Assembly: GCF_913777995.1 (NCBI RefSeq)
Contig: NZ_CAJYVE010000045.1
Span: forward strand, 1 to 62,056
Origin: an uncultured Pseudomonas sp.
GTDB lineage: Bacteria > Pseudomonadota > Gammaproteobacteria > Pseudomonadales > Pseudomonadaceae
Direction: 5' to 3'
Length of the DNA: 62,056 bases
Below, one piece after another: positions 54,113-62,056 of this stretch; the first letter of the stretch is position 1; the number at the start of each line of letters is the position of its first letter. The notes under the pieces were generated by a model that searched no databases, was not told the origin of the DNA, and saw only the letters and a program-made list of their open reading frames with translations. Position numbers and translations under genes: made by a program.

Positions 54113-54523
54113 ATGTCTGATTCTTCTGCTTCTTCTCCGTCGCTGTTTGCCCAGGCCATGCTTGGCCGACCTGGCGAGCTGCTTGCCAGTGAATGCCCGT
54201 CGCGCTCGGCGCTGGCACATGTGTGCAGTCGCTGGGGCGTGCTGGTACTGGTGGTGTTGCGTGAAGGCATGCACCGCTTCAGCGAGCTGCGCCGCAAGAT
54301 CGGCGGGGTCAGCGAGAAAATGCTCGCCCAGACCTTGCAGCAGCTGGAACAGGACGGCTTCGTCGAGCGCCGGGCACTGCCGGTAGTACCACCGCATGTC
54401 GAATACCGGCTGACACCGATGGGCGAGGAGGTGGCCGCGCTGGTCGACGGGCTGGCCAGCTGGATCGAGGACAACCTGCCGCGCATCCTTGAAGCACGCG
54501 AGGCCGCCAGCCAGATGGCCTGA
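54113..54523 (+). CDS. HxlR-family transcriptional regulator
   Basis: A 136-residue winged-helix regulator ([40 protein letters not shown]). Cysteines at about residues 27 and 38 ([11 protein letters not shown]) could form a thiol redox switch as in YodB/HypR. It is divergent from the quinone reductase-like gene, the common arrangement for electrophile sensing. Confidence 0.88.
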   Translation: MSDSSASSPSLFAQAMLGRPGELLASECPSRSALAHVCSRWGVLVLVVLREGMHRFSELRRKIGGVSEKMLAQTLQQLEQDGFVERRALPVVPPHVEYRLTPMGEEVAALVDGLASWIEDNLPRILEAREAASQMA

Positions 54524-54612
54524 CGCAGCTTTTTGGAACTGTAGGACGCAGCGGGCGGTCGAGAAAACCATACCGCTCACGCCTTTCTTGCGCATTCATA
54601 CAGGAAGCCTGC

Positions 54613-56331
54613 ATGTCCAAGACCATCGCCGACTATCTCGCACTTAGCCTCGCCGCTTCTGGCGTCACCGACATCTGGGGCGTTTCGGGGGACAGCCTGA
54701 ACGGGCTGTCCGATAGCTTGCGACGCCTGAAAACCATCAACTGGCGGCACACCCGCCACGAAGAAGCCGCAGCGTTCGCCGCTGGCGCGCAGGCAGCGGC
54801 CAGCGGGCGCTTGGCGGTGTGTGCGGGCAGTTGCGGGCCGGGCAACTTGCACCTGATCAACGGCCTGTACGACTGCCAGCGCAGCCGGGTGCCGGTGCTG
54901 GCCATCGCCGCGCACATTCCGTCGTCCGAAATCGGCCTGGAGTATTTTCAGGAAACCCACCCGCAAGCGTTGTTCAAGGAGTGCAGTCACTTCGTCGAAC
55001 TGGTCAGCAGTGCCGAGCAGTTCCCCAGGGTTCTGGAGCGCGCCATGCGCGCGGCGGTTCATCAGCAGGGTGTGGCAGTCATCGTGCTGCCCGGTGACGT
55101 CGCCTTGCAGCCGGCGCCCGAGGCGCCGCTGTGCAAGGTCGAGGCCTTGCGCCCGCAGGTGCTGCCGGCTGAAAGCGAACTGCAGGCCCTGGCGCAACTG
55201 CTCGATGGCAGCAAGGCAGTGACCCTGCTGTGCGGTGCCGGTTGCGCCGAGGCCCACGACCAGGTGGTGGCCCTGGCCGAGCGGCTCAAGGCCCCGGTGG
55301 TGCATGCCTTGCGCGGCAAGCAGTACATCGAATACGACAACCCCTTCGACGTGGGCATGACCGGGTTGATCGGCTTCAGCTCCGGTTACCACGCCATGCT
55401 CAACTGCGACACCCTGGTGATTCTCGGCAGCAGCTTCCCGTACCGGAATTTCTACCCGGAAAAGGCCAAGGTGGTGCAGATCGATCTCGACCCGACCCAG
55501 CTCGGCCGCCGTGTGCCGGTCGACCTCGGCCTGGTCGGCAATGTGCGCGACACCCTGGAGGCGCTGTTGCCGCGCCTCAAGCCACATGACGATCGGCGCT
55601 TCCTGGACAAGGCGCTCAAGCATTACGCGAAATCCCGCGCCGAGCTGGACGAGCTGGCCACGCCGACGCCGGCCGGCCAGCCGATCCATCCGCAGTACCT
55701 GACGCGTATGGTCGACCAGCTGGCCGATGATGATGCGTTGTTCACCGTCGACGTCGGCACCCCGACCCTGTGGGCGGCGCGCTATCTGCACATGAACGGC
55801 AAGCGCGGGCTGCTCGGTTCCTTCAGCCATGGTTCCATGGCCAATGCCATGCCCCAGGCGCTGGGCGCGCAAGTGGCGTTTCCCCAGCGCCAGGTGGTGG
55901 CGCTGTGCGGTGATGGTGGTCTGTCGATGATGCTCGGCGACCTGCTGAGCGTTCGCCAGCTGAACCTGCCGGTGAAAATGGTGGTGTTCAACAACAGCTC
56001 GCTGGGTTTCGTCGATATGGAAATGAAAGCCGGCGGCTATGTGCCGTTCGGCACCGATCTGCACCCCACCGAGTTCATCGGCATCGCGCTGGGCGCTGGC
56101 ATCCTCGGCATTCGCGTGGACAGCGCCGAGCAGCTGCCGGCGGCGTTGCGCCGCGCCTTCGATCATCCCGGCCCGGTGCTGCTCGACGTGGTGGTTGCCA
56201 AGCAGGAGCTGGCCATGCCGCCGAAGATCAAGCTGGCCCAGGCCAAGGGCTTCAGCCTGTACATGCTCAAGGCGGTGCTGAGTGGGCGAGGCAGCGAGGT
56301 GCTGGAGCTGGCCAAGACCAACCTGCGCTAG
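54613..56331 (+). CDS. poxB: Pyruvate dehydrogenase (quinone)/pyruvate oxidase PoxB
   Basis: A 572-residue thiamine-diphosphate enzyme. The N-terminal ThDP domain has the catalytic Glu ([12 protein letters not shown]), a middle FAD/dhs domain follows, and the C-terminal ThDP-binding motif [20 protein letters not shown] is intact. It decarboxylates pyruvate to acetate with electrons to ubiquinone. It has its own site before ATG 54613 (AGGAAGC). A REP pair follows. Confidence 0.9.
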   Translation: MSKTIADYLALSLAASGVTDIWGVSGDSLNGLSDSLRRLKTINWRHTRHEEAAAFAAGAQAAASGRLAVCAGSCGPGNLHLINGLYDCQRSRVPVLAIAAHIPSSEIGLEYFQETHPQALFKECSHFVELVSSAEQFPRVLERAMRAAVHQQGVAVIVLPGDVALQPAPEAPLCKVEALRPQVLPAESELQALAQLLDGSKAVTLLCGAGCAEAHDQVVALAERLKAPVVHALRGKQYIEYDNPFDVGMTGLIGFSSGYHAMLNCDTLVILGSSFPYRNFYPEKAKVVQIDLDPTQLGRRVPVDLGLVGNVRDTLEALLPRLKPHDDRRFLDKALKHYAKSRAELDELATPTPAGQPIHPQYLTRMVDQLADDDALFTVDVGTPTLWAARYLHMNGKRGLLGSFSHGSMANAMPQALGAQVAFPQRQVVALCGDGGLSMMLGDLLSVRQLNLPVKMVVFNNSSLGFVDMEMKAGGYVPFGTDLHPTEFIGIALGAGILGIRVDSAEQLPAALRRAFDHPGPVLLDVVVAKQELAMPPKIKLAQAKGFSLYMLKAVLSGRGSEVLELAKTNLR

Positions 56332-56357
56332 CCGCAATGCTGGTCATTCAGGCCGGG

Positions 56358-56450
56358 TAAGCGGCTTCAGCCGCGAAGCGAGCGCATGTTCATAACAGCG
56401 GATAGGCTGATCCTGCCGGCCTCTCACGGCTGAAGCCGCTTGTGCCGGCG
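56358..56450. repeat. REP pair after poxB
   Basis: GCGGCTTCAGCCGCGAAGCG and CACGGCTGAAGCCGCTTG face each other across a ~45-base spacer. Family resemblance to the 2320 elements is clear, but the spacer differs. Confidence 0.75.
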
Positions 56451-56542
56451 TTGCAAGGCACATGCATACAAGCCCATGCGGCGACTTTCGTGCCTACTGA
56501 TGCAAAGCCTTGCCTTCGCACATCAGAGCCCGGAAGCCGCCC

Positions 56543-57460
56543 ATGAACCGTAACGACCTGCGCCGTGTCGACCTCAACCTGCTGGTGATCTTCGAAGCGC
56601 TGATGTTCGAGCGCAACCTGACCCGCGTGGCGGAAAAGCTGTTCATCGGCCAGCCAGCGGTGAGTGCCGCGCTGGGGCGGTTGCGTGACCTGTTCGACGA
56701 TCAGTTGCTGCTGCGCAATGGCCGGGTGATGGAGCCGACGGCGCGGGCACTGGACATCCTCAAGGAAATCCGCCCGGCACTGGATACCATCTCCGGCGCC
56801 GTGAGCCGTGCCAAGGATTTCGATCCGGCGAGCAGTACCGAGGTGTTTCGCATCGGCCTGTCGGACGACGCCGAGTTCGGTCTGCTGCCACCGCTCATGG
56901 CGCGTCTGCGTGAGGAGGCACCGGGGATCATCGTGGTGATCCGCCGTGCCAACTACCTGCTGCTGCCGTCACTGCTGGCCAGTGGCGAGATTTCCGTGGG
57001 CGTGAGCTGGACCGTCGACCTGCCGGCCAATGCCAAGCGCAAGAAACTGCGCGACATTCCCTGCAAGGTGATTCGTGGTGACGCGCGCCCCGAACCGCTG
57101 ACGCTGGACGACTACTGCTCGCGCCCGCATGCCATGGTGTCGTTCTCCGGCGACCTGTGCGGCAATATCGATCTGGACCTGGCCAAGGTCGGCCGCACAC
57201 GCAAGGTGGTGCTGGCGGTGCCGCAGTTCAATGGCTTGCGTGCGCTGCTGGCGGGCACCGAGATGATTGCCACCGTCCCGGACTATGCCGCCTGTCCGCT
57301 GGTGGAAGGCAGTCGCCTGCGCGCCGAGGACCCGCCGTTCCCTATCGATCCGGCCGAGCTGTCGATGGTCTGGAGCGGGGTGCACGACAACGATCCGGCC
57401 GAACGCTGGTTGCGCGCGCGCATTCAGGAATACATGTCCGCGCCGCTGCCCATCGGGTGA
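56543..57460 (+). CDS. LysR-family regulator
   Basis: A 305-residue regulator. The N-terminal HTH (NLLVIFEALMFERNLTRVAEKL, GQPAVSAALGRLRDLF) is of the NodD/LeuO-type group. The effector domain follows. It lies directly upstream, in the same direction, of the first ABM-amidohydrolase cassette (131 bases before it) and is the natural regulator of that cluster. Confidence 0.9.
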   Translation: MNRNDLRRVDLNLLVIFEALMFERNLTRVAEKLFIGQPAVSAALGRLRDLFDDQLLLRNGRVMEPTARALDILKEIRPALDTISGAVSRAKDFDPASSTEVFRIGLSDDAEFGLLPPLMARLREEAPGIIVVIRRANYLLLPSLLASGEISVGVSWTVDLPANAKRKKLRDIPCKVIRGDARPEPLTLDDYCSRPHAMVSFSGDLCGNIDLDLAKVGRTRKVVLAVPQFNGLRALLAGTEMIATVPDYAACPLVEGSRLRAEDPPFPIDPAELSMVWSGVHDNDPAERWLRARIQEYMSAPLPIG

Positions 57461-57590
57461 GTGTTTCACCTCCAACACGGCACATGCGTCCAATTACCGC
57501 AGGCTGATCGGCGGCACCATCACTCTCGAATCGACCCAGGCCGCCCGACTGGCCTGGTGTCCCGACCGATGAGTCATGGAGCCGCCGGAA

Positions 57591-58211
57591 ATGCCCGATA
57601 CCTCTCGTCTCGACGCCAAGGCGAGCGAGCCCAGCGTCGAAGTCGTCACCCTGGTGATCCGCCACCGGATCAAGGCAGGGCACGAGTCGCACTACGAACA
57701 GTGGCTCAAACGCATCGTCGCCATTGCCAGCCAGACCCCCGGGCACCTGGGTGTGGATGTGATGCGCGGACGCAATGGCGGCCTGCAGGCATTCACCTCG
57801 GTGTTGCGCTTCGCCTCCACCGAGGCCATGCAGCAGTGGCTGGACTCTGACCAGCGGCGCGAGCTGGTGCGCGAGGCCGCGCCTATGCTGGCCGATGGGG
57901 ACCAGACCCAGGTCGCGCCGCACAGTGAGTTCTGGTTCAACCCCGGTTTCGACGAGCAGCCACCGCCCCCGCGCTGGAAGCAGGCCGTGGTGTCGTACCT
58001 GGTGATCCTGCCTCTCAGCCTGCTGGTGCCACTGTTGTGGCAGCCCGTACTGGCGCTGCGTCCCTGGCTGTCGAGCTATTTCATGAGCAACGTGCTCATC
58101 ACCCTGACCATCGTCCTGCTGGTGGTGTACCTGATGATGCCGGCCGCCACCCGGCTGTGCGCTGGCTGGCTCAATGCTTCTGCCAACGACAGGAAGTCGA
58201 CCCATGAGTGA
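57591..58211 (+). CDS. Membrane-anchored antibiotic-biosynthesis-monooxygenase (ABM) domain protein, copy 1
   Basis: A 206-residue protein. Residues about 20-120 are an ABM-type ferredoxin-like fold (VVTLVIRHRIKAGHESHYEQ). Two hydrophobic helices follow at about 135-155 and 165-190 (WLSSYFMSNVLITLTIVLLV). The soluble domain therefore faces one side of the inner membrane. ATG 57591 is uncertain; ATG 57576 is in frame. Its TGA overlaps the next ATG. A paralogue lies at 60943. Confidence 0.83.
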   Translation: MPDTSRLDAKASEPSVEVVTLVIRHRIKAGHESHYEQWLKRIVAIASQTPGHLGVDVMRGRNGGLQAFTSVLRFASTEAMQQWLDSDQRRELVREAAPMLADGDQTQVAPHSEFWFNPGFDEQPPPPRWKQAVVSYLVILPLSLLVPLLWQPVLALRPWLSSYFMSNVLITLTIVLLVVYLMMPAATRLCAGWLNASANDRKSTHE

Positions 58212-60186
58212 CGACAAGACCGATCTGCAGCGGCGGCGCTTCATCGCCAACAGTTCGCTGCTCAGCGCGGCGGCGGCGATCCTGCCTGCCTTCTCGTTCG
58301 CCGGCCAGTCCGGCACCTCCCCATCTTCTGCCAAAGGTACTGCGATGAATAATGTCGAACTGATCCTGTTCAACGGCAAGTTCCACACCGTTGACCGCGA
58401 GAATCCCAAGGCCAGCGCGGTGGCCATCAGCGGCGGACGTTTCGTCGCGGTGGGCAGCGAAGCCGAGGTCATGGCCCTGCGCGGCAGCGCCACCCAGGTC
58501 ATCGACCTCAAGGGGCGTACGGTGATCCCGGGCCTCAACGACTCGCACCTGCACCTGATCCGCGGCGGCCTGAACTACAACCTGGAGCTGCGTTGGGAAG
58601 GCGTGCCCTCGGTGGCCGATGCCCTGCGCATGCTCAAGGATCAGGCAGCGCGCACGCCCTCGCCGCAATGGGTCCGTGTAGTCGGCGGCTGGAACGAATT
58701 CCAGTTCGCCGAGAAGCGCATGCCGACTCTCGACGAAATCAACCAGGCGGCGCCGGACACGCCGGTGTTCCTGCTGCATCTCTACGACCGCGCCTTGCTC
58801 AACCGTGCCGCGTTGCGCGTGGTGGGCTACACCCGAGACACGCCGAACCCGCCGGGCGGTGAAATCGTCCGCGACGCCAACGGCAACCCCACCGGCATGC
58901 TGGTGGCCAAGCCCAACGCGATGATCCTCTACGCCACCCTGGCCAAGGGGCCGAAGCTGCCGCTGGACTATCAGGTCAACTCCACCCGGCAGTTCATGCG
59001 CGAGCTGAACCGCCTGGGCATCACCAGTTGCATCGACGCCGGTGGCGGTTTCCAGAACTACCCCGACGACTACGTGGTGATCGAGCAGTTGAACCGCGAA
59101 AAACAGCTGACCGTGCGCATTGCCTACAACCTGTTCACCCAGAAGCCCAAGGAAGAACTGGCCGACTTCAAGAATTGGACCAGCAGCGTGACCCTGCACC
59201 AGGGCAACGACTTCTTCCGCCACAACGGGGCAGGGGAGATGCTGACCTTCTCGGCGGCCGACTTCGAAGATTTCCGTGAACCGCGCCCGGACCTGCCTGG
59301 CGACATGGAGAACGACCTGGAGCCGGTGGTGCGTCATCTGGTCGAACACCGTTGGCCGTTCCGCCTGCATGCCACCTACGACGAGTCGATCAGCCGCATG
59401 CTGGACGTCTTCGAGAAGGTCGACCGCGACATTCCGTTCAACGGCCTGCCGTGGTTCTTCGACCATTGCGAGACCATTACCCCGCGCAATATCGAACGGG
59501 TACGCGCGCTGGGTGGCGGCATCGCCATCCAGGACCGCATGGCCTTCCAGGGGGAGTATTTCGTCGAGCGCTACGGTGCCAAGGCCGCTGAGGCGACGCC
59601 GCCGATCAAGCGCATGCTCGCCGAAGGCGTGCCGGTGGGGGCTGGTACCGACGCCACCCGGGTGTCGAGCTACAACCCCTGGACTTCCCTGTACTGGATG
59701 GTCAGCGGACGCACCGTCGGCGGCCTGGAACTGTATCCGGAAGGTCTGCCGCGGGAAACCGCGCTGGAGCTGTTCACCCACGGCAGCGCCTGGTTCTCCT
59801 CCGAGCAGGGCAAGAAGGGCCAGATCCGTGTCGGCCAACTGGCTGACCTGACCGCGCTGTCGGCGGACTTCTTCAGTGTCGAGCCCGAAGCCATCAAGTG
59901 GATCGAATCGGTGCTGACCATCGTCGACGGCAAGGTGGTGTACGGCGCCGACGACTTCGAACCCCTGGGGCCCAAGCGCCTGCCGGTACTGCCGGACTGG
60001 TCGCCGGTGGCCAAGGTCCAGGGCCATTGGCGGCCGGCCTCGCCGGTGCTGGCACAGGTTCACCAATGCAGCGGGCCGTGCACCGTGCACGCCCATAGCC
60101 ACGAGAAGGCGCGTCTGTCCAATGCCCCGGTGAGCGACTTCCAGGGCTTCTGGGGCGCGTTCGGCTGTTCCTGCTTCGCGTTCTGA
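58204..60186 (+). CDS. Tat-exported amidohydrolase (YtcJ-like), copy 1
   Basis: A 660-residue amidohydrolase 3 family protein. The N-terminus has a twin-arginine signal (QRRRFIANSSLLSAAAA), so export is expected. The metal H-x-H motif is NDSHLHLIRGG near residue 120. Further segments are FDHCETITPRN and GVPVGAGTDATRVSSYNPW. Substrates of the YtcJ group are unknown, possibly amides. It is translationally coupled to the ABM-domain protein before it, and is repeated at 61563. Confidence 0.87.
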   Translation: MSDDKTDLQRRRFIANSSLLSAAAAILPAFSFAGQSGTSPSSAKGTAMNNVELILFNGKFHTVDRENPKASAVAISGGRFVAVGSEAEVMALRGSATQVIDLKGRTVIPGLNDSHLHLIRGGLNYNLELRWEGVPSVADALRMLKDQAARTPSPQWVRVVGGWNEFQFAEKRMPTLDEINQAAPDTPVFLLHLYDRALLNRAALRVVGYTRDTPNPPGGEIVRDANGNPTGMLVAKPNAMILYATLAKGPKLPLDYQVNSTRQFMRELNRLGITSCIDAGGGFQNYPDDYVVIEQLNREKQLTVRIAYNLFTQKPKEELADFKNWTSSVTLHQGNDFFRHNGAGEMLTFSAADFEDFREPRPDLPGDMENDLEPVVRHLVEHRWPFRLHATYDESISRMLDVFEKVDRDIPFNGLPWFFDHCETITPRNIERVRALGGGIAIQDRMAFQGEYFVERYGAKAAEATPPIKRMLAEGVPVGAGTDATRVSSYNPWTSLYWMVSGRTVGGLELYPEGLPRETALELFTHGSAWFSSEQGKKGQIRVGQLADLTALSADFFSVEPEAIKWIESVLTIVDGKVVYGADDFEPLGPKRLPVLPDWSPVAKVQGHWRPASPVLAQVHQCSGPCTVHAHSHEKARLSNAPVSDFQGFWGAFGCSCFAF

Positions 60187-60211
60187 TTTGCGTCACCTGC
60201 GTGCAAACCCG

Positions 60212-60232
60212 CCGGGCCGATCAGCGGCCCGG
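60212..60232 (+). promoter_or_regulatory. Intergenic hairpin between amidohydrolase and YcaC-type hydrolase
   Basis: CCGGGCC-GATCAGC-GGCCCGG lies 26 bases after the amidohydrolase stop and 26 before the next ATG. Only TTC follows, so it may tune read-through rather than terminate. Confidence 0.4.
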
Positions 60233-60257
60233 TTCAATCCCGAAGAAGGAGTCCATC

Positions 60258-60884
60258 ATGAGTACCCCGTACAAACGCTTGAACAAAGATGATGCCGCCG
60301 TACTGCTGGTCGATCACCAGACCGGCCTGATCTCCCTGGTTCAGGACTTCTCGCCCAACGAGTTCAAGAACAACGTGCTGGCCCTGGGTGACCTGGCCAA
60401 GTTCTTCAACCTGCCGACCATCCTCACCACCAGCTTCGAGCAAGGCCCCAACGGCCCGCTGGTGCCAGAGCTCAAGGCACTGTTCCCGGACGCGCCCTAC
60501 ATCGCCCGCCCTGGCCAGATCAACGCCTGGGACAACGAGGACTTCGTCAAGGCGGTGAAGGCCACCGGCAAGAAACAGCTGATCATCGCCGGTGTGGTAA
60601 CTGAAGTGTGCGTGGCCTTCCCGGCGCTGTCGGCCCTGGCCGAAGACTTCGAAGTGTTCGTGGTGGCCGATGCCTCCGGCACCTTCAACGAGATGACCCG
60701 CGATGCCGCCTGGCGCCGGATGGAAGCTGCCGGTGCACAACTGATGACCTGGTTCGGCGTGGCCTGCGAGCTGCACCGCGACTGGCGCAACGATGTCGAA
60801 GGGCTGGCCGCGCTGTGCTCCAACCACATTCCGGACTACCGCAACCTGATCACCAGCTACAACGCCCTCACCGCTGGCAAGTGA
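60258..60884 (+). CDS. YcaC-like isochorismatase-family hydrolase
   Basis: A 208-residue cysteine hydrolase. The catalytic Asp is in LLVDHQTGLI, Lys in the ATGKKQLIIAG stretch and the nucleophilic Cys in GVVTEVCVAFPALSALAED. YcaC-type enzymes act on amide-like substrates with unknown physiological target. It lies between the two ABM-amidohydrolase copies, and a substrate relay is possible. Confidence 0.9.
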   Translation: MSTPYKRLNKDDAAVLLVDHQTGLISLVQDFSPNEFKNNVLALGDLAKFFNLPTILTTSFEQGPNGPLVPELKALFPDAPYIARPGQINAWDNEDFVKAVKATGKKQLIIAGVVTEVCVAFPALSALAEDFEVFVVADASGTFNEMTRDAAWRRMEAAGAQLMTWFGVACELHRDWRNDVEGLAALCSNHIPDYRNLITSYNALTAGK

Positions 60885-60942
60885 CCCACCCCGCCAGGCG
60901 CCACCCACGGCGCCTGGTCAAACTTTGCTCAGGTATTCAGCG

Positions 60943-61494
60943 ATGAACAACAGCAGCGTGGTCACCCTGGTGATCCAGCACAAAGTCCGGGCCGATGCCC
61001 TGGCGCACTACGAGACCTGGTTGCGTCGTACCGTCGGTGTTGCCCGCCGCCAGCCTGGTCATCTGGACGTGAACGTGATTCGTCCGGATGACAATGGCGG
61101 CCAGTTCACCACCGTGGTGCGTTTTGCCGATGCAGGGCAACTGCGTGCCTGGGTCGATTCACCGGAGCGCCAGCGCCTGGTCGCCGAAGTGCTGCCGCTG
61201 CTGGAAGAGGGTGACCAGACCCGTATCCACGAAGATCCGGAGTTCTGGTTCACCCCGTCCAGCACGCCAGCCACACAGCCTGCGCGCTGGAAGCAGGCGG
61301 TGCTCACTTATCTGGTGATCTGCCCGATGACCCTGCTGGTGCCCCAGTTGCTGGCGCCGCTGTTCGCAAAGGTGCCGCCGCTGGGCGGGCCGTTGGCCAG
61401 CAACTTGCTGGTCAACCTGTGCGTCATCCTCCCGGTGGTGTTCTTCATCATGCCGTGGGTGACGCGCCGCTGCGCCGGATGGCTGCGCCGTTGA
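60943..61494 (+). CDS. Membrane-anchored ABM domain protein, copy 2
   Basis: A 183-residue paralogue of the 57591 protein (VVTLVIQHKVRADALAHYET, EEGDQTRIHEDPEFWFTP, two C-terminal helices, WVTRRCAGWL end). It lacks the first ~15 residues of copy 1. It precedes the second amidohydrolase by 68 bases, mirroring the first cassette. Confidence 0.85.
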   Translation: MNNSSVVTLVIQHKVRADALAHYETWLRRTVGVARRQPGHLDVNVIRPDDNGGQFTTVVRFADAGQLRAWVDSPERQRLVAEVLPLLEEGDQTRIHEDPEFWFTPSSTPATQPARWKQAVLTYLVICPMTLLVPQLLAPLFAKVPPLGGPLASNLLVNLCVILPVVFFIMPWVTRRCAGWLRR

Positions 61495-61562
61495 GCGCAC
61501 GCCTGACGATCCACTGCTAGCGTTCAATCGCCTGCCGATCACCCCACCGGACGGAGAGCACC

Positions 61563-62056
61563 ATGAACCAGGATCCCACCGACAAGAGTCGCCGCCGTTT
61601 TCTCGCCAACAGCACCCTGCTCGGTGCGGCCGGCGCGCTCTGGTCCGCACTGCCCTTCACCGATTCCGCCCATGCCGACATTTCAGGAGATCCCATGACC
61701 GCAGACCTCATTCTGTTCAACGGCAAGCTGCACACCGTCGACCGTGAAAACCCCACAGCTACCGCCGTGGCCATCAAGGACGGGCGCTTCGTCGCCGTGG
61801 GCAGCGATGCCGAGGCCATGGCCCACAAGGGCAACAGCACGCAGATCATCGACTTGAAGCAGCGCACGGTGATCCCCGGCCTGAACGACTCGCACCTGCA
61901 CCTGATCCGCGGCGGCCTGAACTACAACCTCGAACTGCGCTGGGAAGGCGTGCCATCGTTGGCCGACGCCCTGCGCATGCTCAAGGAGCAGGCCTTGCGC
62001 ACACCCACGCCGCAATGGGTACGGGTGGTGGGTGGCTGGAACGAATTCCAGTTCGC
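61563..62056 (+). CDS. Tat-exported amidohydrolase, copy 2 (3' end cut by window)
   Basis: 164 codons are visible. A twin-arginine signal (KSRRRFLANSTLLGAAGALW) is followed by the same start as copy 1 (ADLILFNGKLHTVDRENPTA, TVIPGLNDSHLHLIRGGLNY). The visible part is nearly collinear with copy 1, confirming a duplicated cassette. The end lies outside the window. Confidence 0.88.
   Translation, partial: MNQDPTDKSRRRFLANSTLLGAAGALWSALPFTDSAHADISGDPMTADLILFNGKLHTVDRENPTATAVAIKDGRFVAVGSDAEAMAHKGNSTQIIDLKQRTVIPGLNDSHLHLIRGGLNYNLELRWEGVPSLADALRMLKEQALRTPTPQWVRVVGGWNEFQF

Noticed and set aside
1-62056. CRISPR arrays, tRNA/rRNA genes, prophage or insertion sequences
   Set aside because: No regularly spaced repeats, tRNA-like cloverleaf, transposase or integrase was seen in reading the window; a tRNA or covariance scan was not possible here.

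Overview
This is a high-GC stretch of a Pseudomonas chromosome, most likely of the P. putida group. The basis is protein-level familiarity, the P. putida-type REP palindromes (GGAGCGGCTTTAGCCGCG cores) and the gene inventory. I saw no rRNA, tRNA, CRISPR array, prophage or insertion sequence. The species is not determined.

Bases 1-28700 look like one methylated-amine island. A dCache chemoreceptor (cut by the window edge) and an IclR regulator lie at its left side. Next come minus-strand purU-folD and a four-subunit sarcosine-oxidase-like enzyme. Divergent from these, beyond an XRE-cupin regulator, are a glutamine-synthetase-like gene and a three-gene glutamate-synthase-like set. Further right are glnK, two Amt channels with a 59-residue membrane protein between them, a soluble PAS chemoreceptor, and a six-gene minus-strand operon: dmmC-dmmB-dmmA-dmmD-tmm-tdm. 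Read together the genes can take trimethylamine to TMAO, dimethylamine, methylamine, gamma-glutamylmethylamide and N-methylglutamate, ending in glutamate and formaldehyde, with tetrahydrofolate enzymes (DmmD, Tdm, FolD, PurU) carrying off the C1 units. Sigma-54-type promoters before gmaS and amt suggest nitrogen control. A repeated near-palindrome (TTTCCTG-n2-GGGAATT type) before purU, gmaS, amt and dmmC is a candidate operator, perhaps for the XRE-cupin protein.

Bases 28700-33900 hold a luciferase-like monooxygenase, a flavin reductase and an NCS1 permease. They are tied together by three copies of a TGGYATACCRTAATAY motif and followed by a RidA protein and a LysR regulator. The set resembles a Rut-like nucleobase or N-heterocycle pathway.

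Bases 34000-57500 are mixed housekeeping and accessory genes. They include a DapA-like aldolase overlapping tail-to-tail with an extended MTHFR-like gene, a half-length MetE, a manganese (yybP-ykoY) riboswitch placed before a membrane-anchored beta-propeller rather than a transporter, a nitronate monooxygenase, thpR, a TonB receptor, glutaminase, a DUF1615 lipoprotein, an aldo-keto reductase, NorR, a LysE exporter, an AraC regulator, a DJ-1/PfpI protein, a NmrA/HxlR pair and PoxB.

Bases 56500-62056 hold a LysR regulator followed by a duplicated cassette (membrane-anchored ABM-domain protein plus Tat-exported amidohydrolase). A YcaC-type hydrolase lies between the copies, and the second amidohydrolase runs off the window.
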